From NCBI GenBank assembly GCA_032158295.1, contig CM063257.1, forward strand, positions 13,161,303 through 13,225,302: a stretch of 64,000 nucleotides of DNA, written 5' to 3'. The stretch comes from Pycnopodia helianthoides (lineage: Eukaryota; Echinodermata; Asteroidea; Forcipulatida; Asteriidae). A model generated the notes under the pieces. That model was given only the letters and a program-made list of their open reading frames with translations, searched no databases and had not been told where the DNA came from. How positions within the stretch are numbered: position 1 is the first letter of the stretch; every line of letters starts with the position of its first letter. Below, one piece after another: positions 44,549 through 55,564 of the stretch. The translations under genes were made by a program, and so were the position numbers.

Positions 44549-45792
44549 TTAGCATTTCCATACAGCCCCTGACACATCAGCAAAATCTTGCAAGGCGTCT
44601 CCATCATTTGCTTTGAGAGATGGCCCATCGGTCACCTTCTTTACCCATGCTTGTGAGATGGTGAAATCATTGCCGAATCTCTCTTTTAAAAGATTACGTG
44701 CCTTCTTATATCCCTCTGTTAGCAGCATCAAAGCACAAGGTCTGATTACACGGGCTGCCTTACCTTTGCAGTATTCAAACAGCCTGTTCAGTTTAGCGCC
44801 ATCACTGACTGATGAATCACCAACACAACAATCAAAAGACCGAATGAACACCCAATAGTCCATAGGGTCACCATCGAAAGTTATCATACTGCTCTTCGGT
44901 AAGTTCATAACATCTAACATCTGACGCTGCAATGTAAGGAAGGTGTTTTCATTCACCTTCAGAGGGGATGCCCATTCCTCAACGATAGGGTTAAACTTTG
45001 AACCCATAACTTTGTCTTCATCTGCACTTTGAGATTTGTGCATTTCTGCACAAGTTACAGATAAGGGTTTTTGGTTCACTGAATCCAGTTATCTTTTCTC
45101 CTTTGTAGTATCGTCAAGCTCTGCTGCTTCATATGTGCTTAAGAAAGGATTCGTTTGAGCATTTTGCTCTGGCATGGTCATGAATTTGGCCAATGTCTGT
45201 TCTTCTGCAGTAACTGCCTCAAGTTCAGCTTTAATTGTTAGGTTTTCCATCGCAGCCCTTTGTCTTAGTATCTCTTCATCCATTTGAGTTTTATATCTCA
45301 ACTGTTCCAACTCTAGATCCTGCTGCTGCATAACAAATTTTGCCTTGACAACCAGATATGCCCTTTTGGCTGCAGCCCTTGCTCTTGCACTTGAAGTCGT
45401 TGATTCTGCTCCAATGCTTCCATTCTGTGAGGCACTGTCAGTTACAGCAACGTCATCGAGCTGCACAGGGAGCAAGTAGCAACATTGACTACGTGCTCTT
45501 TTTAGGATTTCTTCCATTTCTTCTGCATCCTCTTTCAGCTTTCAGCTCTGTTTGTCAACTTGTAAGGCTACCTGTACACATTCTGCATGTACATCCAGGT
45601 AATTTGCGACTGCAGTTTCCAAAGATGTCAATTTACCTTTCGCAAACTCAATGTCAAGGTTCCCATCAATAGCACGTTGAATGTCTGTGAGATTTCATTT
45701 GGAGCATGGCCGGCACGAGACCTCGATAATCTTGTAAGTTTATCTCCACTCACATTTTCCCCAACCAAGCTTGTATCCATTTGCTCTGCCAT
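44549..45792 (-). pseudogene. BEL/Pao gag region (broken)
   Basis: A start ATG at 45790-45792 opens a short frame with a RLSRSRAGHAPNEI-like entry, then a shift. The segment 45089-45517 is coiled-coil-like (LELEQLRYKTQMDEEI). The segment 44549-45079 holds the Pao-type gag core (ITFDGDPMDYWVFIRSF, LFEYCKGKAARVI). It would form the particle core. Confidence 0.8.
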
Positions 45793-47670
45793 AATTGTTC
45801 ACTTGCAATCAAAATACAACCCTTTGGTTTTGTACAGATGTAACGGCGGAATTGAACTGCAATACTTTAAACACAATAACCACTGCTTGTGACTATTTTG
45901 ACGATTCCTTTGCTTATGTCCATTTAATACTCTTTAATATCGCTTCTCAGTGCATCACAATCCATGTATCCATCCATTATATTTCTGAACGTGTAGTTCA
46001 GTTCTCTCGATAGTATACCACAGTTGCAAAGGACATGAACTATACTATATAATATCAAACGAGGTGAAACAGTTCAACAGGAATATAAGATTCGACAAAA
46101 AAGTACAAAACCAAAATGGCTCATACACAGTTAATTCCACCAACATTCACTCCGCAAGCAGTAGAGAACTTGTCTGTCCCTTCCTTGGATAACCAATCAA
46201 ATTTGCATACAAACAAGCCTCTATTTTGCAACGAAATTCAAGTTTTCTGATTAGGCTTTGAAGCAGCGATGCTCGTATCTATCTCGCTTCTCCTGCCGCA
46301 TGCCCGCCCTCAAGCGGTCAAGCAAAACTTAACTAACTAACGGTAACAATTTCTCTGTTTTAGGCATATGGAAGCTTGATTTTTCACCCCTCAAAAAAAG
46401 CCAAAAGCTTAGAGCTTCCGGGGGCTTCGCCCCTGGCGTCCCACGGGGCTTCACCACTGGACCCCCACCATCGATGCTACAGAAAATTTCCAGTAAATTT
46501 AGAAGATATATATGAATCTGATTTCCTATAAAAGGGTATCTATTTCTCTGTTTTAGGCACATGGAGGCTTGATTTTTAACCCCACAGAACGCCAAAGGCT
46601 CAGAGCTTCAAACCCCACCAGGGCTTCGCCCCTGGACCCTACCAGGGGCAGTAAGGCCGGCCCCTGGACCCCACCCATTTTTTTGTTTACCCTCTAATAC
46701 AAAATCCTGGTTGCACCATTATTGCACCGTTGTGCCCCTCGGTTTAAAAAATCCTGGATCCGCCCCTGATTATATAGTATTCTTGTAAGAACTTTACTAT
46801 AATCTAGTAAGAACCTCATTATACTGTTCGTGTGAAGAACTCATTTTACTGTTTTTGTAAGAACCACATCATGCTATTCCTGTAAGAACCATGATTAGCA
46901 TACTTAAAGGTCTATAGCGGCAAGGAGTGGGCCTATTAATATGGGATGAAATCAGGATGTGTATAACTTACTGTCATGAGCAGTGCTAACATGTTATTTA
47001 TTTCAAAGGGTTTACTTACCCCTTACCGTAACTGGCGATAATTCCATTTTGGCGGGAAAATGTCGGCCATCTCAAAAAATTGCAGCCGTCTTGGAATTTT
47101 GTCTCGTTCGCATGTGTTTGAAAAATATGCAGTGGCCATACCCATGAAAATATTGTGTGGAAAAAATAAGATTTATACTACCATTAGAGGGTGTGCGTAC
47201 ATATATTACTGAAAATAGAGGCAAAAGAGTTCATTTTTAGTTCATGCAAATTAGGCATATTTTACCTACTTTCTTATTTCTACTTTTTTAATATGTTGTT
47301 TGGGAGGGTTTCAAGAGACACTTTCAAAAAAAAAAATAGGTTGCAATTTTGTCTAGGTCAAGCAATTTTTGGGCAAAGATTGATTAGACTATTCTGTCTC
47401 TTCTCAGTTAGTCTAGAATCTATCGACTCTTGATACTTACCCTGGCCCTCCCTGGATCCTCTGAACTCCGCCTCTACGAAAGGTACCAGAAATAAACATG
47501 TTGCAGGTCATGACTATGTACCGTTGAGCCAAGCAATACGGCCATACATGTGACGCGTAAATGGCAGTAATGGAATTTCATACGATCGGAGGTCAGTCCG
47601 CTTTGTGAACAGGATTTATGCCCATTAAGTTAATGTACGCCCACACTGGGCTTCCAGTGGACCGAGGTGT
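45793..47670. other. Intergenic repeats, no gene seen
   Basis: Two diverged copies of one unit (TTTCTCTGTTTTAGGCA, then GCTTGATTTTT and GGGCTTCGCCCCTGG) lie at 46345-46470 and 46540-46690. A tandem repeat of about 33 bases (TGTAAGAACCAC core) lies at 46776-46900. The rest is unremarkable. Confidence 0.6.
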
Positions 47671-47678
47671 GTTATAAA

Positions 47679-47868
47679 ACACATATGGACTGGCATGATT
47701 CGGTCACTAGAGCAAGTCTATCCCTCCTCGGGCCTGGAGTGACCAGAAGGGGGACCTATTTCCATCGGCCTTCGGCCTCGGGAAATAGGTCCCCCTTCTG
47801 CAGATCACTCACAGTCCCTCGGGGGAATAGACGTGCTCTAGTGACCTCATTGCCAGACCATATGTGTA
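47679..47868. mobile_element. Fold-back element, about 190 bp
   Basis: Almost the whole stretch is one inverted repeat. The arms start ACACATATGG and end CCATATGTGT and run through GTCACTAGAGCA and AGAAGGGGGACCTATTTCC to a central GGCCTTCGGCC. No coding region fits in it. Confidence 0.85.
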
Positions 47869-47883
47869 TAATAGTACACAAAT

Positions 47884-48502
47884 CGTCAGCAATTTCACGA
47901 AGTGCCAAAAAGTCCCCTAAAGCCAAAAATGTATGTTTTAAGTTAAGCTAATTTTAAAATTACTGGTTGGTAGACTATTCGCAATTTAATCTTTGAAATT
48001 TTACGTATCAGGGAAGTAGAGATCCTAAATCATACAAATCTGCTTTCAATTTTGCCCATAACGTGTTTAATTAATGATGAATTATTTAATTAACAAGATT
48101 GTCTCTTCGTGAAACTGTACAAATTGTGGTCTGTGTGCAGCGCGCGCGCTTCGTGTGTAAACTTTTTGGCTGTTCGTGAAAACGCAATAACAAAGTTTTT
48201 GGCACTTCGTGAAAACGCAAAAGCCGGAGCACTCATGATTGGCACTGGCCAGCTATACAATCAACGCGGTCGCGAATACACAAAATGACAAAAAGGTTTT
48301 TAGGCTCATCATGAAAACTCAATTGCAGATTCTTTGGGTTTTTGCTTTTCATCGACTTAGCATAATTAAGAAAGTAGACGCTTTTGAGAGCTGTAACTTT
48401 GTCAGTTGTTAGATACCAATCAACTACATTGAAACCAACAAAAAATCCAAATGAGGTTTCTACCGATTTTCAAGTGTTAGGCACTTCGTGAAATTGCTGA
48501 CG
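47884..48502. mobile_element. MITE with CACTTCGTG motif, second element
   Basis: Perfect 23-base terminal inverted repeats (starting CGTCAGCAATTTCACGAAG) at 47884-47906 and 48480-48502. The interior has more GGCACTTCGTGAAAACGC copies. It shares the CACTTCGTGAAA word with 17138-17723 but differs otherwise. Confidence 0.85.
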
Positions 48503-49112
48503 AAATAGACGCCATCTCCCCTTAAGGGCAAATAATTGCCTTTAGTTTGCAGACGCGTCAAGCGCTCAACTTATTAACGCAGTATCGTATTTCGCAACCA
48601 ATCGTGCAATGAGTTGTGTGAAATTTGCGTCTACTGCACGCCGTTCTCACGCGAAACGCATGACTGTGTATTCCAAATAGACTGTGCAACATTCTCGTTC
48701 CCGGGATGATCGATCTCGCCGCGCCATTTTGTCCAGCATGCCTTGCTCGCTCATAACCCCTGGAATCGGTTCATTAAAATGTGCTCTTATACTGCACATT
48801 TTAATTAGGCCTGTGGCCTATCCAATACGCGCACGCTCAAGTATGGTAACCCGCAAAAGAGGCCTGAAGTCAAGGAGCAACTGGTCCCCTCTCATTCTCT
48901 TTTGATCTTTTGATATGAATAACTCTATGCAGTTTAGGGTGACAGTGTAAAGACATGATTCATTTGAAATGGTATCGCGTCAAATACTTGCATTTTCACA
49001 TTCGCGAACTAAGCGTCCTACAAGCGCCATACAAGCGCTCAGAATTTGTAAACAAGCGTGCAAGCAAAGTAGTCACAACTGGGAGCTAATCAGCGTTGTT
49101 TTTCAGTACATC

Positions 49113-49793
49113 CCATAGAGCTATATATATTGACTAGAGCGCTAACACCCCGTTATACACGTACTAAGCTTTTGAAGCCGTGTGGGCGCATCCATGTTTA
49201 TGTACAAACCAATACAAAAGCTTGAAATTTTGTACGGCAATTGTACGGCTATTTGCATGATAAGGCGTTTGTTCTTTTCTATGCGTCATCGAACCAAATA
49301 TGCAGCAAATGAGAACGCACAATCTGCTAATGAGCGGACAAACTGCGAGCGTCATGTGCGTCATGTTTAACATGTGCGTTTGCGCGTATACGTTTTTTTT
49401 GAGTTCGTCATTCTTGCCGGCATATTGTGTATCCTTGAAGCAGATTTCGTTTTTTTCCCCTTGACATCTTAAAGCATTGAATCCTCACAAACAAGGCTTT
49501 AGTTCGACTCAGCATTTTTCCTAAGACGTAAGTAACAACATCAGAGAATCACCTACTACATATTTTTTTAAGACATCACTAAAATCGCCTGTTTACAAGA
49601 GCAATGATCGTTAGATTAAATATGGCGCGTACGTAAGCGCGCACGCCGAATGCAAAATTTTCGCGGCCATGTGTGCTCTCTTAAAATTAAAATCGTTCCG
49701 TAGTCACGCAACACATCAAACATGTCTGCGCCCAGGGTGGCTTCTAAACTCAGAGCAAGTTAGCGCTCTAAGTCAATATATATAGCTCTATGG
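49113..49793. mobile_element. Inverted-repeat element, 681 bp
   Basis: The arms 49113-49146 and 49759-49793 share CCATAGAGCTATATATATTG and AGAGCGCTAAC with one indel. The interior is CpG-rich (GCGCGTACGTAAGCGCGC) and has no supported gene. Confidence 0.7.
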
Positions 49794-50789
49794 TACATCC
49801 CTACCAGGGGTTAGTGACGAGAGGTATCGATACGACGCGCTGCCCATGGTAGCGAGTCTGACTGTGTAGGTCCTGCGCGTGTTCGAACATTGGGTTCCGT
49901 TAAAGCGCGAGAGTTTGTCTCCTTCACACGTTAAAGCAATACACGTTGGAACAAAGTGGTCCCCAAACAATCCGATACGCGCGAGACTTGCACGGTCTGT
50001 TGCCAGCAAAAATGGCCGATTTAAGGTATATGGGTATAGTCATTGATCTACATTATACTGAATGGATAGGACAACTCAGCGCGTTTGTGCACGTTCAATG
50101 ATCGCTGTTATGGCTAAGCGCGTAGTCGCTGAACGGGGTATTTGCGTGAAAGTACGCAAGCGCGGCGGTCCCAGCATGCATGGCCTCAAGCGCTAGCATG
50201 CAGTAATAGTACAAGTACTTTTGGAGAGAGTTTCTTAATCTAGATTGATATTTCATCAATCAATTTATATAGGCCTAGAGCATGAACGCATATTTGTTTT
50301 TAAAGTATCAAGCACATTAGAAAACTTCGAGGTCTATTAATCTTAAAAAACAATAAATTTGGGATAATATAAATTGTGGCTAATGTGACCGTATAATAAA
50401 TAAACAAGACTCTCGCACATAGATAGTGGTTTATTCAATACAAAATGATGATTTTTTTCAATGAGCCAGTTTAGCTCCATTTGTTTCATATTTACAATCA
50501 GAAAGTTAGATAATTGCCACATGGAAACTAAAACTGAAGAAACCCTAACTTTATATTAATCGTATCAGAAATTTAATTAGTTACACACGAAACAGAAACA
50601 CTTAAACGTAAAATAGATACAGAGAAGGGAATAAGCAGGAAAACATAAAGGTTCAGTCTGTCAACGAATTTATTTCTAAAAAATTCATACAGGCAATCAC
50701 GAGAAAATGTCAAAAACTAGCCCTGGTAGGACGTCAGTATCCGTTGCACGGCACTGCAGTGTTCGTTTTTTGCAGACTACACCACTTAC
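49794..50789. other. No gene seen
   Basis: Open sequence downstream of the THAP exon on the - strand. I could not find the next THAP-gene exon here. Confidence 0.4.
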
Positions 50790-50869
50790 CTGTGAAAGAA
50801 AATCCGATTTTCTCGTCCGTACATAGCTCCTGAAGAAGAGCAACCTACCGCAACACATACCTTTACCAT
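50790..50869 (-). CDS. First exon of a THAP-domain protein
   Basis: On the - strand an ATG at 50869 opens MVKVCVAVGCSSSGAMYGRE and ends IFFHR at a consensus donor (CAG/GTAAGT), phase 2. THAP domains are C2CH zinc-dependent DNA-binding modules that start with M-V-x-x-C-x-x-x-x-C and reach F-H-R-F-P. The first two Cys and the FHR are visible and the rest would be in the next exon. It may be a cellular gene or part of a P-element-type transposase. Confidence 0.6.
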
Positions 50870-51339
50870 AGTTGCAGCATAAAACTTGTGTTTGACTACG
50901 GTGTCATCCCTTGTTCTACATAACGAAACCTTTAAATACGGCAAAAAACGGTACAATATTTTTCCACGACCCCGAAAATCATTTATTTGCGTTGGGTGCA
51001 GATTGTGCGCCGCCTCCCCGTTTAAATTCAAAAGCCCCACTTGCAAACGCGCGCGTTCACTACACTCAAAGCTATGTTCAAAGCTTCATAACTCAAATAT
51101 TACCTGCAAGAAACCACTAATTTCACCAGATTCACATTCCATGGCAGCATACATTTTTTTTCTGCGGTGGGTTATGGTCGTCATATATTTCTCACAAATC
51201 CGATATTTATGTGAAATAATGCAGCTCCCAACAATACAAAATACCCGTTTTGATCGTATTCTCAAAGTTGTCTGCCGTGCGTACGCGTACATTCGCGTGT
51301 AAGAAGCAAGACGCACGACGCGAAGATCTTGTGCTGCAT

Positions 51340-51387
51340 CATAGATATAGAATATAATACCTATTAGTGTTATATTCTATATCTATG
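51340..51387. repeat. Perfect 18-bp-arm palindrome
   Basis: CATAGATATAGAATATAA (51340-51357) and its exact complement (51370-51387) surround a 12-base loop. GTGCTGCAT occurs directly on both outer sides (one copy overlapping the arm), like a target duplication. Confidence 0.8.
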
Positions 51388-51473
51388 TGCTGCATTTGCA
51401 TGTCAACGCTGTGCAGTCATCATACGGTGACCAAGAAATGCATACATTTAGTTTTATTATCTTCACAAGTACA

Positions 51474-51653
51474 AGGCCTAATAATGAATGATACCGAAGA
51501 TATAATGAAGGACCATGGCGTTCAATATACGTCGAAGTCGCACCAACGTAAGGTGATTAACTCCCTAATGATGGCAATAAATGTATTTGGCAAATTGCCA
51601 ACCAGCTTCGGTAAAAATGACTCTTTTGGATTGTTATCTTTGATGATGGATAG
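51474..51653 (+). CDS. Candidate exon of unknown function
   Basis: An open frame that reads MNDTEDIMKDHGVQYTSK through NVFGKLPTSFGKNDSF to MMDR and stops at a consensus donor (AGA/GTAAGT at about 51654). The composition looks more coding than that of the neighbours. No acceptor is secure and I recognise no family. It could be chance. Confidence 0.3.
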
Positions 51654-51841
51654 AGTAAGTGAATACATTTAGCTATACTTTATAATAACTCAATCATCTT
51701 ACCCCCAAATTGTTCGTGTCTTAATGAAAAAGATAGTTATTGTAACGAGAAGAGTGCTCTTAATATTTCAACAACAAATCGTCAAGAATGTATAGATTAA
51801 GCTACAGAAAAATCGTAATAATCTTTATCAAAAACACACTG

Positions 51842-51941
51842 NNNNNNNNNNNNNNNNNNNNNNNNNNNNNNNNNNNNNNNNNNNNNNNNNNNNNNNNNNN
51901 NNNNNNNNNNNNNNNNNNNNNNNNNNNNNNNNNNNNNNNNN
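51842..51941. other. Assembly gap (100 N)
   Basis: Exactly 100 N. Confidence 0.99.
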
Positions 51942-52089
51942 CATGTGTCTGTATTATACATAAAAACATGTACATGAAAATGTGTACATGTACCTGTACC
52001 TGTACCTGTACTTGTAGGCGTGTGTAGGTGCGTCTGTATGTACATGTACTGTATGTGGTTCCGAATTATGTTACTTGTGGTCTTCGTTC

Positions 52090-52690
52090 ACTTTACGATC
52101 ACACGTGCAAAGGTAGAAAACACGCCCATAAATGTAAAGTGGCCTCATCTCTCCTCGGAAAAAAAACACGCTTCCCGGACGCGTGAGTTTGTTATTCCTT
52201 AGGACAGATGAGGCCTGTTTTTTCTACCGGAATCAGTCTTAGCTCGTGCGCACTTTTCTCACTTCGCCATGCCTCGTGAAAAAGGTTCGACACAAAGTAC
52301 ACAGGCTAGGCTGAGGACATGTTATCATTATGTTGGCCACTGAATGAAGGTCAATTTGTAGGAACCGTGGGAATGGAATGGGTGGTCTGGGGTGACAGAG
52401 GAATTTGGCAACAGGACTGTAATTATTATTATTTTTTTTAGAAGGGTGGATATCCATATGGGAACAAAGTAGAACATCTTTAGCCCAAAACCCTTGCTTA
52501 CGTTAATACCTTTAAAGGCCAAAAGGCCGCTTTTATGAAGGTCTGAAACTATAGGAGGAAAACATGAACCGTAAGCAGAAAATTAAACAAAAAGCTTGGA
52601 GGACTCACATTTGTCTTGCTCTATGCATGGAGCTATAAAAGCTCCGTGCTCTATGGTATAAACATGGATGGTTTAAGCATAGAGCTGATA
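52090..52690. repeat. Gap-adjacent repeat, copy 2
   Basis: Colinear with 35690-36170. The shared blocks include CCATGCCTCGTGAAAA, AACCCTTGCTTACGTTAA and CTCTATGCATGGAGC. It begins about 150 bases right of the second gap. Confidence 0.75.
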
Positions 52691-53039
52691 TATTGTTAGG
52701 ACGCAAGGAAATGCAAGAAATATCAAATACCCGTCAAGTGCGCCAGTTTTCAGGGTTAAATATGTTTCGGTATGAACAGGGATTGACTCAGAGTCTGCAC
52801 GTAGTTTTAATGTGGATTCTGCCCTTACGTTTTAATTTAAACGAAATGTTGCAAACGCTTCGTCACATTGTTAATTATTTGGTATATCTTTGTATATATT
52901 ATTTACTGTTTGTGCAGCTTTACTCAGTTGCATGGGCTTCTCTGTACGCTGCAGTGTGTAAAAAAGAAGCTGATGCATGGTGTAAAAATATTAATGCGTA
53001 AAAAAGGCCAATTATGCATATACTGTAACTGTATTTTAA

Positions 53040-53125
53040 ATGTACATGTACACGTAGATGTAATTGTACATGAACATATACATGAACTTGTACATGGACA
53101 TGTACATTTACTGTATACATGTGTC
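53040..53125 (+). repeat. TGTACATG-rich tract
   Basis: Repeated palindromic words such as ATGTACATGTACA. A similar tract lies at 51955-52050 and another at 55775-55810. Confidence 0.7.
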
Positions 53126-54377
53126 TGTGGGTGTATGTGCTTCCGAATTACGTAACTTGTGGTCAAGGTCACAGTAGTGAGATATAGGTAAATGGCTTCC
53201 GGACCGTCACTCCAGTTAAAAGTGACATTTTGGGGCTTGTAATTAAGGTGGGGGTTGTCGTTAGAGAAAGGAAAGTTATGATTGCTTTTGGATAAAAAGG
53301 TTAAGGTCAAGGTCAAGGTGGTGAGTTAAAATCAACAAATAAAGAGCCCGGGTTACAGTGCTCGGGTGTACGAAAATGGTTTAGTGTTTGAAGGTGTTTC
53401 AATAGCATGGCTGTTCAAAAACACCCCTATTTGAAACTAAAAGTGTAACCCACCCACATATCCGGGGACTTTTTTGTATCCATTAAATGCAGCCTTAAGG
53501 GACGAATCTATTCACAACTTTTAAAGTTAATATAGACTGTTCAATGGAAACTGGGCCTTGGAAATTAGGCAAAATTCACTAGCACAAATAGCCAAACGAA
53601 GCAGGTGTGTCCCTTTAAAACATATACTGTGTATGACTCAATCTGTTTTCCACCGTAGAAACACCAGAGAAAATAAAGCCATATCTTTGAGCAGGGCCAA
53701 AGAAAAATTGCAATCATAGCTTGATAAAAAAACAGCTCTCCTCCAAAAAGTGCCACTCGAGGCAGGACAAGGACACAAACTTACGCCACCGCCCGCCCAT
53801 CTCGCGGGTTTACCCCCTTGTTATTAGGTAAATGATGAAAAATCACCTACTTGTAGTATGTCTGCTGCCATCTAGCGCCCTAAAATTCGTAATTCACCTC
53901 CAATCCTAGCCTTGCCCCTGTCCTTATCCGAAAAGGATAAAAACAAGCATATGTCTTACATGCCCAGAACTGTCATTGGGTAAACATGCAGTAACTGGTA
54001 GTAATGTATGGTTTCCACATCTGTGTTACGATTAGTCCGCCCCCAAAAACGTAGTTTGTCAGGTACCACTTCGATCGTCTGCACGTGTGCATAATGCTTG
54101 TTTGATGTTCAATAATTCACTATGTAATGAGTGTATAGACTACCACTCTCCGTCTCAATGGGATGCAAAGTTTAAAGTTGCATAGGGGCCTGCCAGGCGC
54201 TCAAGGCGGATATCTGGTGTTATTCACGAGCCTTGAAGTGTGACGTCAGAATATGTTCAGGCTAGTCAAATCCCAACATTTGAATAAGTTACAACTGCTC
54301 TTCACGTAACACCGCAAGCACGTTTTGAAGTTGGATTATTGATTAACAAAAAAACAACGTTTTTCTGTTTGTTGCAG
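53126..54377. other. No gene seen before the PAN gene
   Basis: It contains a single MITE end (AGCAGGTGTGTCCCTTTAA, about 53590-53615) and one arm of the 15645-type repeat (53868-53895). The last bases are a splice acceptor (TTGTTGCAG) before 54378, so a 5' untranslated exon of the PAN gene should lie upstream in or before this stretch. Confidence 0.5.
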
Positions 54378-54397
54378 ATTAAAGTTGCAACTGCATT

Positions 54398-54767
54398 ATG
54401 GCTGTCATCGCAAGCACTCTTTCCCTGTTAACAAACATATTCCTAATGGTTGTTTCCTCTGATGTTGTAAATGGAGAGTGTCAACCTGCATCACGTAACT
54501 ACCAACTGTATCAGGGAAACATACTTGCATTTTATCCTAGCCAAGTGCAGGACCATGCACTCAGAGATGCAATCTACCAGGTTAGAAACGCGAGTTCAGA
54601 CGTTGTATGTGCAGTACACTGTCTGCAAGATGATTCCTGCAGGTCCTTTAATTACTGCAACGACAATCTTTGTCATCTCAAAACAGCCAACAACTCCGTA
54701 AAAGGAGCGGACATTCAGCTATCCGCTGGGTGTCGTCATTACGGAGATGAAGAAGTACAAACTGAAG
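54398..54767 (+). CDS. Secreted PAN/apple-domain protein, first coding exon
   Basis: The exon starts at 54378 after TTGCAG, with ATG at 54398. It ends at GAAG/GTAAAA, phase 1. Residues 1-26 are a signal peptide (hydrophobic SLLTNIFLMVV, then VNG/EC). Residues 28-118 have the Cys pattern and sequence of a PAN/apple fold (VVCAVHCLQDDSCRSFNYC, LCHLKT, GCRHYG). Such domains bind proteins or sugars outside the cell. The product is extracellular. The original open frame reads past the donor into the intron, so its apparent C-terminus is not real. Confidence 0.8.
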
Positions 54768-55564
54768 GTAAAAACATAAAATGTGACGATACAATCTGTT
54801 TTGTCTTTTTTGTTGTCTTTTATTTGTGGTTCAATATTTCAAAAAAGCTTTGGATAATGTAATTCATCGTTACAAAACACTAGTGCGACAAATAAATTAG
54901 CAATGACAATGACAATGACGACGACGATGACAAATACTTTGGCAATGGAGATGGCGATGGTGGTGGCGCTGGCGATTGCCTTTGCCTTGGTGGTAGTAGG
55001 AATATTGTTAATATGTTAGAAAAAAACAAGTTTACAAAGACACAGAAAACATAGAGCTAGTGGGATACACACAATCTGTTGTTTACCAAAAAGTAAAGTT
55101 TAGGTTTTCTTTATAAGATTGAAAAGTCCTGAATTCGAAAGCTTGCACTGTTTAATTTGACAAAATTGTTTCCACTGAGTAAGATGTTCGCGGTTGAATT
55201 TGCTTTGACACGGCACCCCCCCCCCCCCCCCCCTAAGAAAAGAAAAAAACAAAAATTTAACCAAGTAATGTCTTACTTCAAACTAGTCAAAGGCAAAGAA
55301 CAGGATTAGTACATATTTAAAGAACACAATTATATACATGTGTACATTCAAATCAAAAACTCACTGATTATACATTTCTCACACACACACACAAGTGTGT
55401 AATGACCTCCAATCATGGACCCTCCTTTGTTCAACTCTTTGTCCTGACAAACGTGGACCCCATTGTTTTCCTTTGTGATAGCAAACGTGGACCTATTGTC
55501 CCTTTTGTTGTAAGTCCACGGTTTGAATGTCACTACAAACTCTCACACACACACACACACACAC

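Larger units (their letters stand above)
40114..45792 (-). mobile_element. Decayed BEL/Pao LTR retrotransposon
   Basis: On the - strand the order is gag, zinc knuckle, aspartic protease, Pao reverse transcriptase, RNase H and integrase, which is diagnostic of BEL/Pao. The reading frame is broken in several places (near 45530, 45085, 44500-44400, 41980, 41390, 41110 and 40730-40860). It is therefore not able to make its polyprotein. I found no convincing pair of long terminal repeats at either side, so the ends are lost or very diverged. Confidence 0.92.

Noticed and set aside
41424..45672. Plus-strand open frames across the BEL/Pao element
   Set aside because: They are antisense shadows of the retroelement polyprotein.
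48684..48905. A possible small gene
   Set aside because: The frame lacks any recognisable domain and shows no splice or regulatory context.
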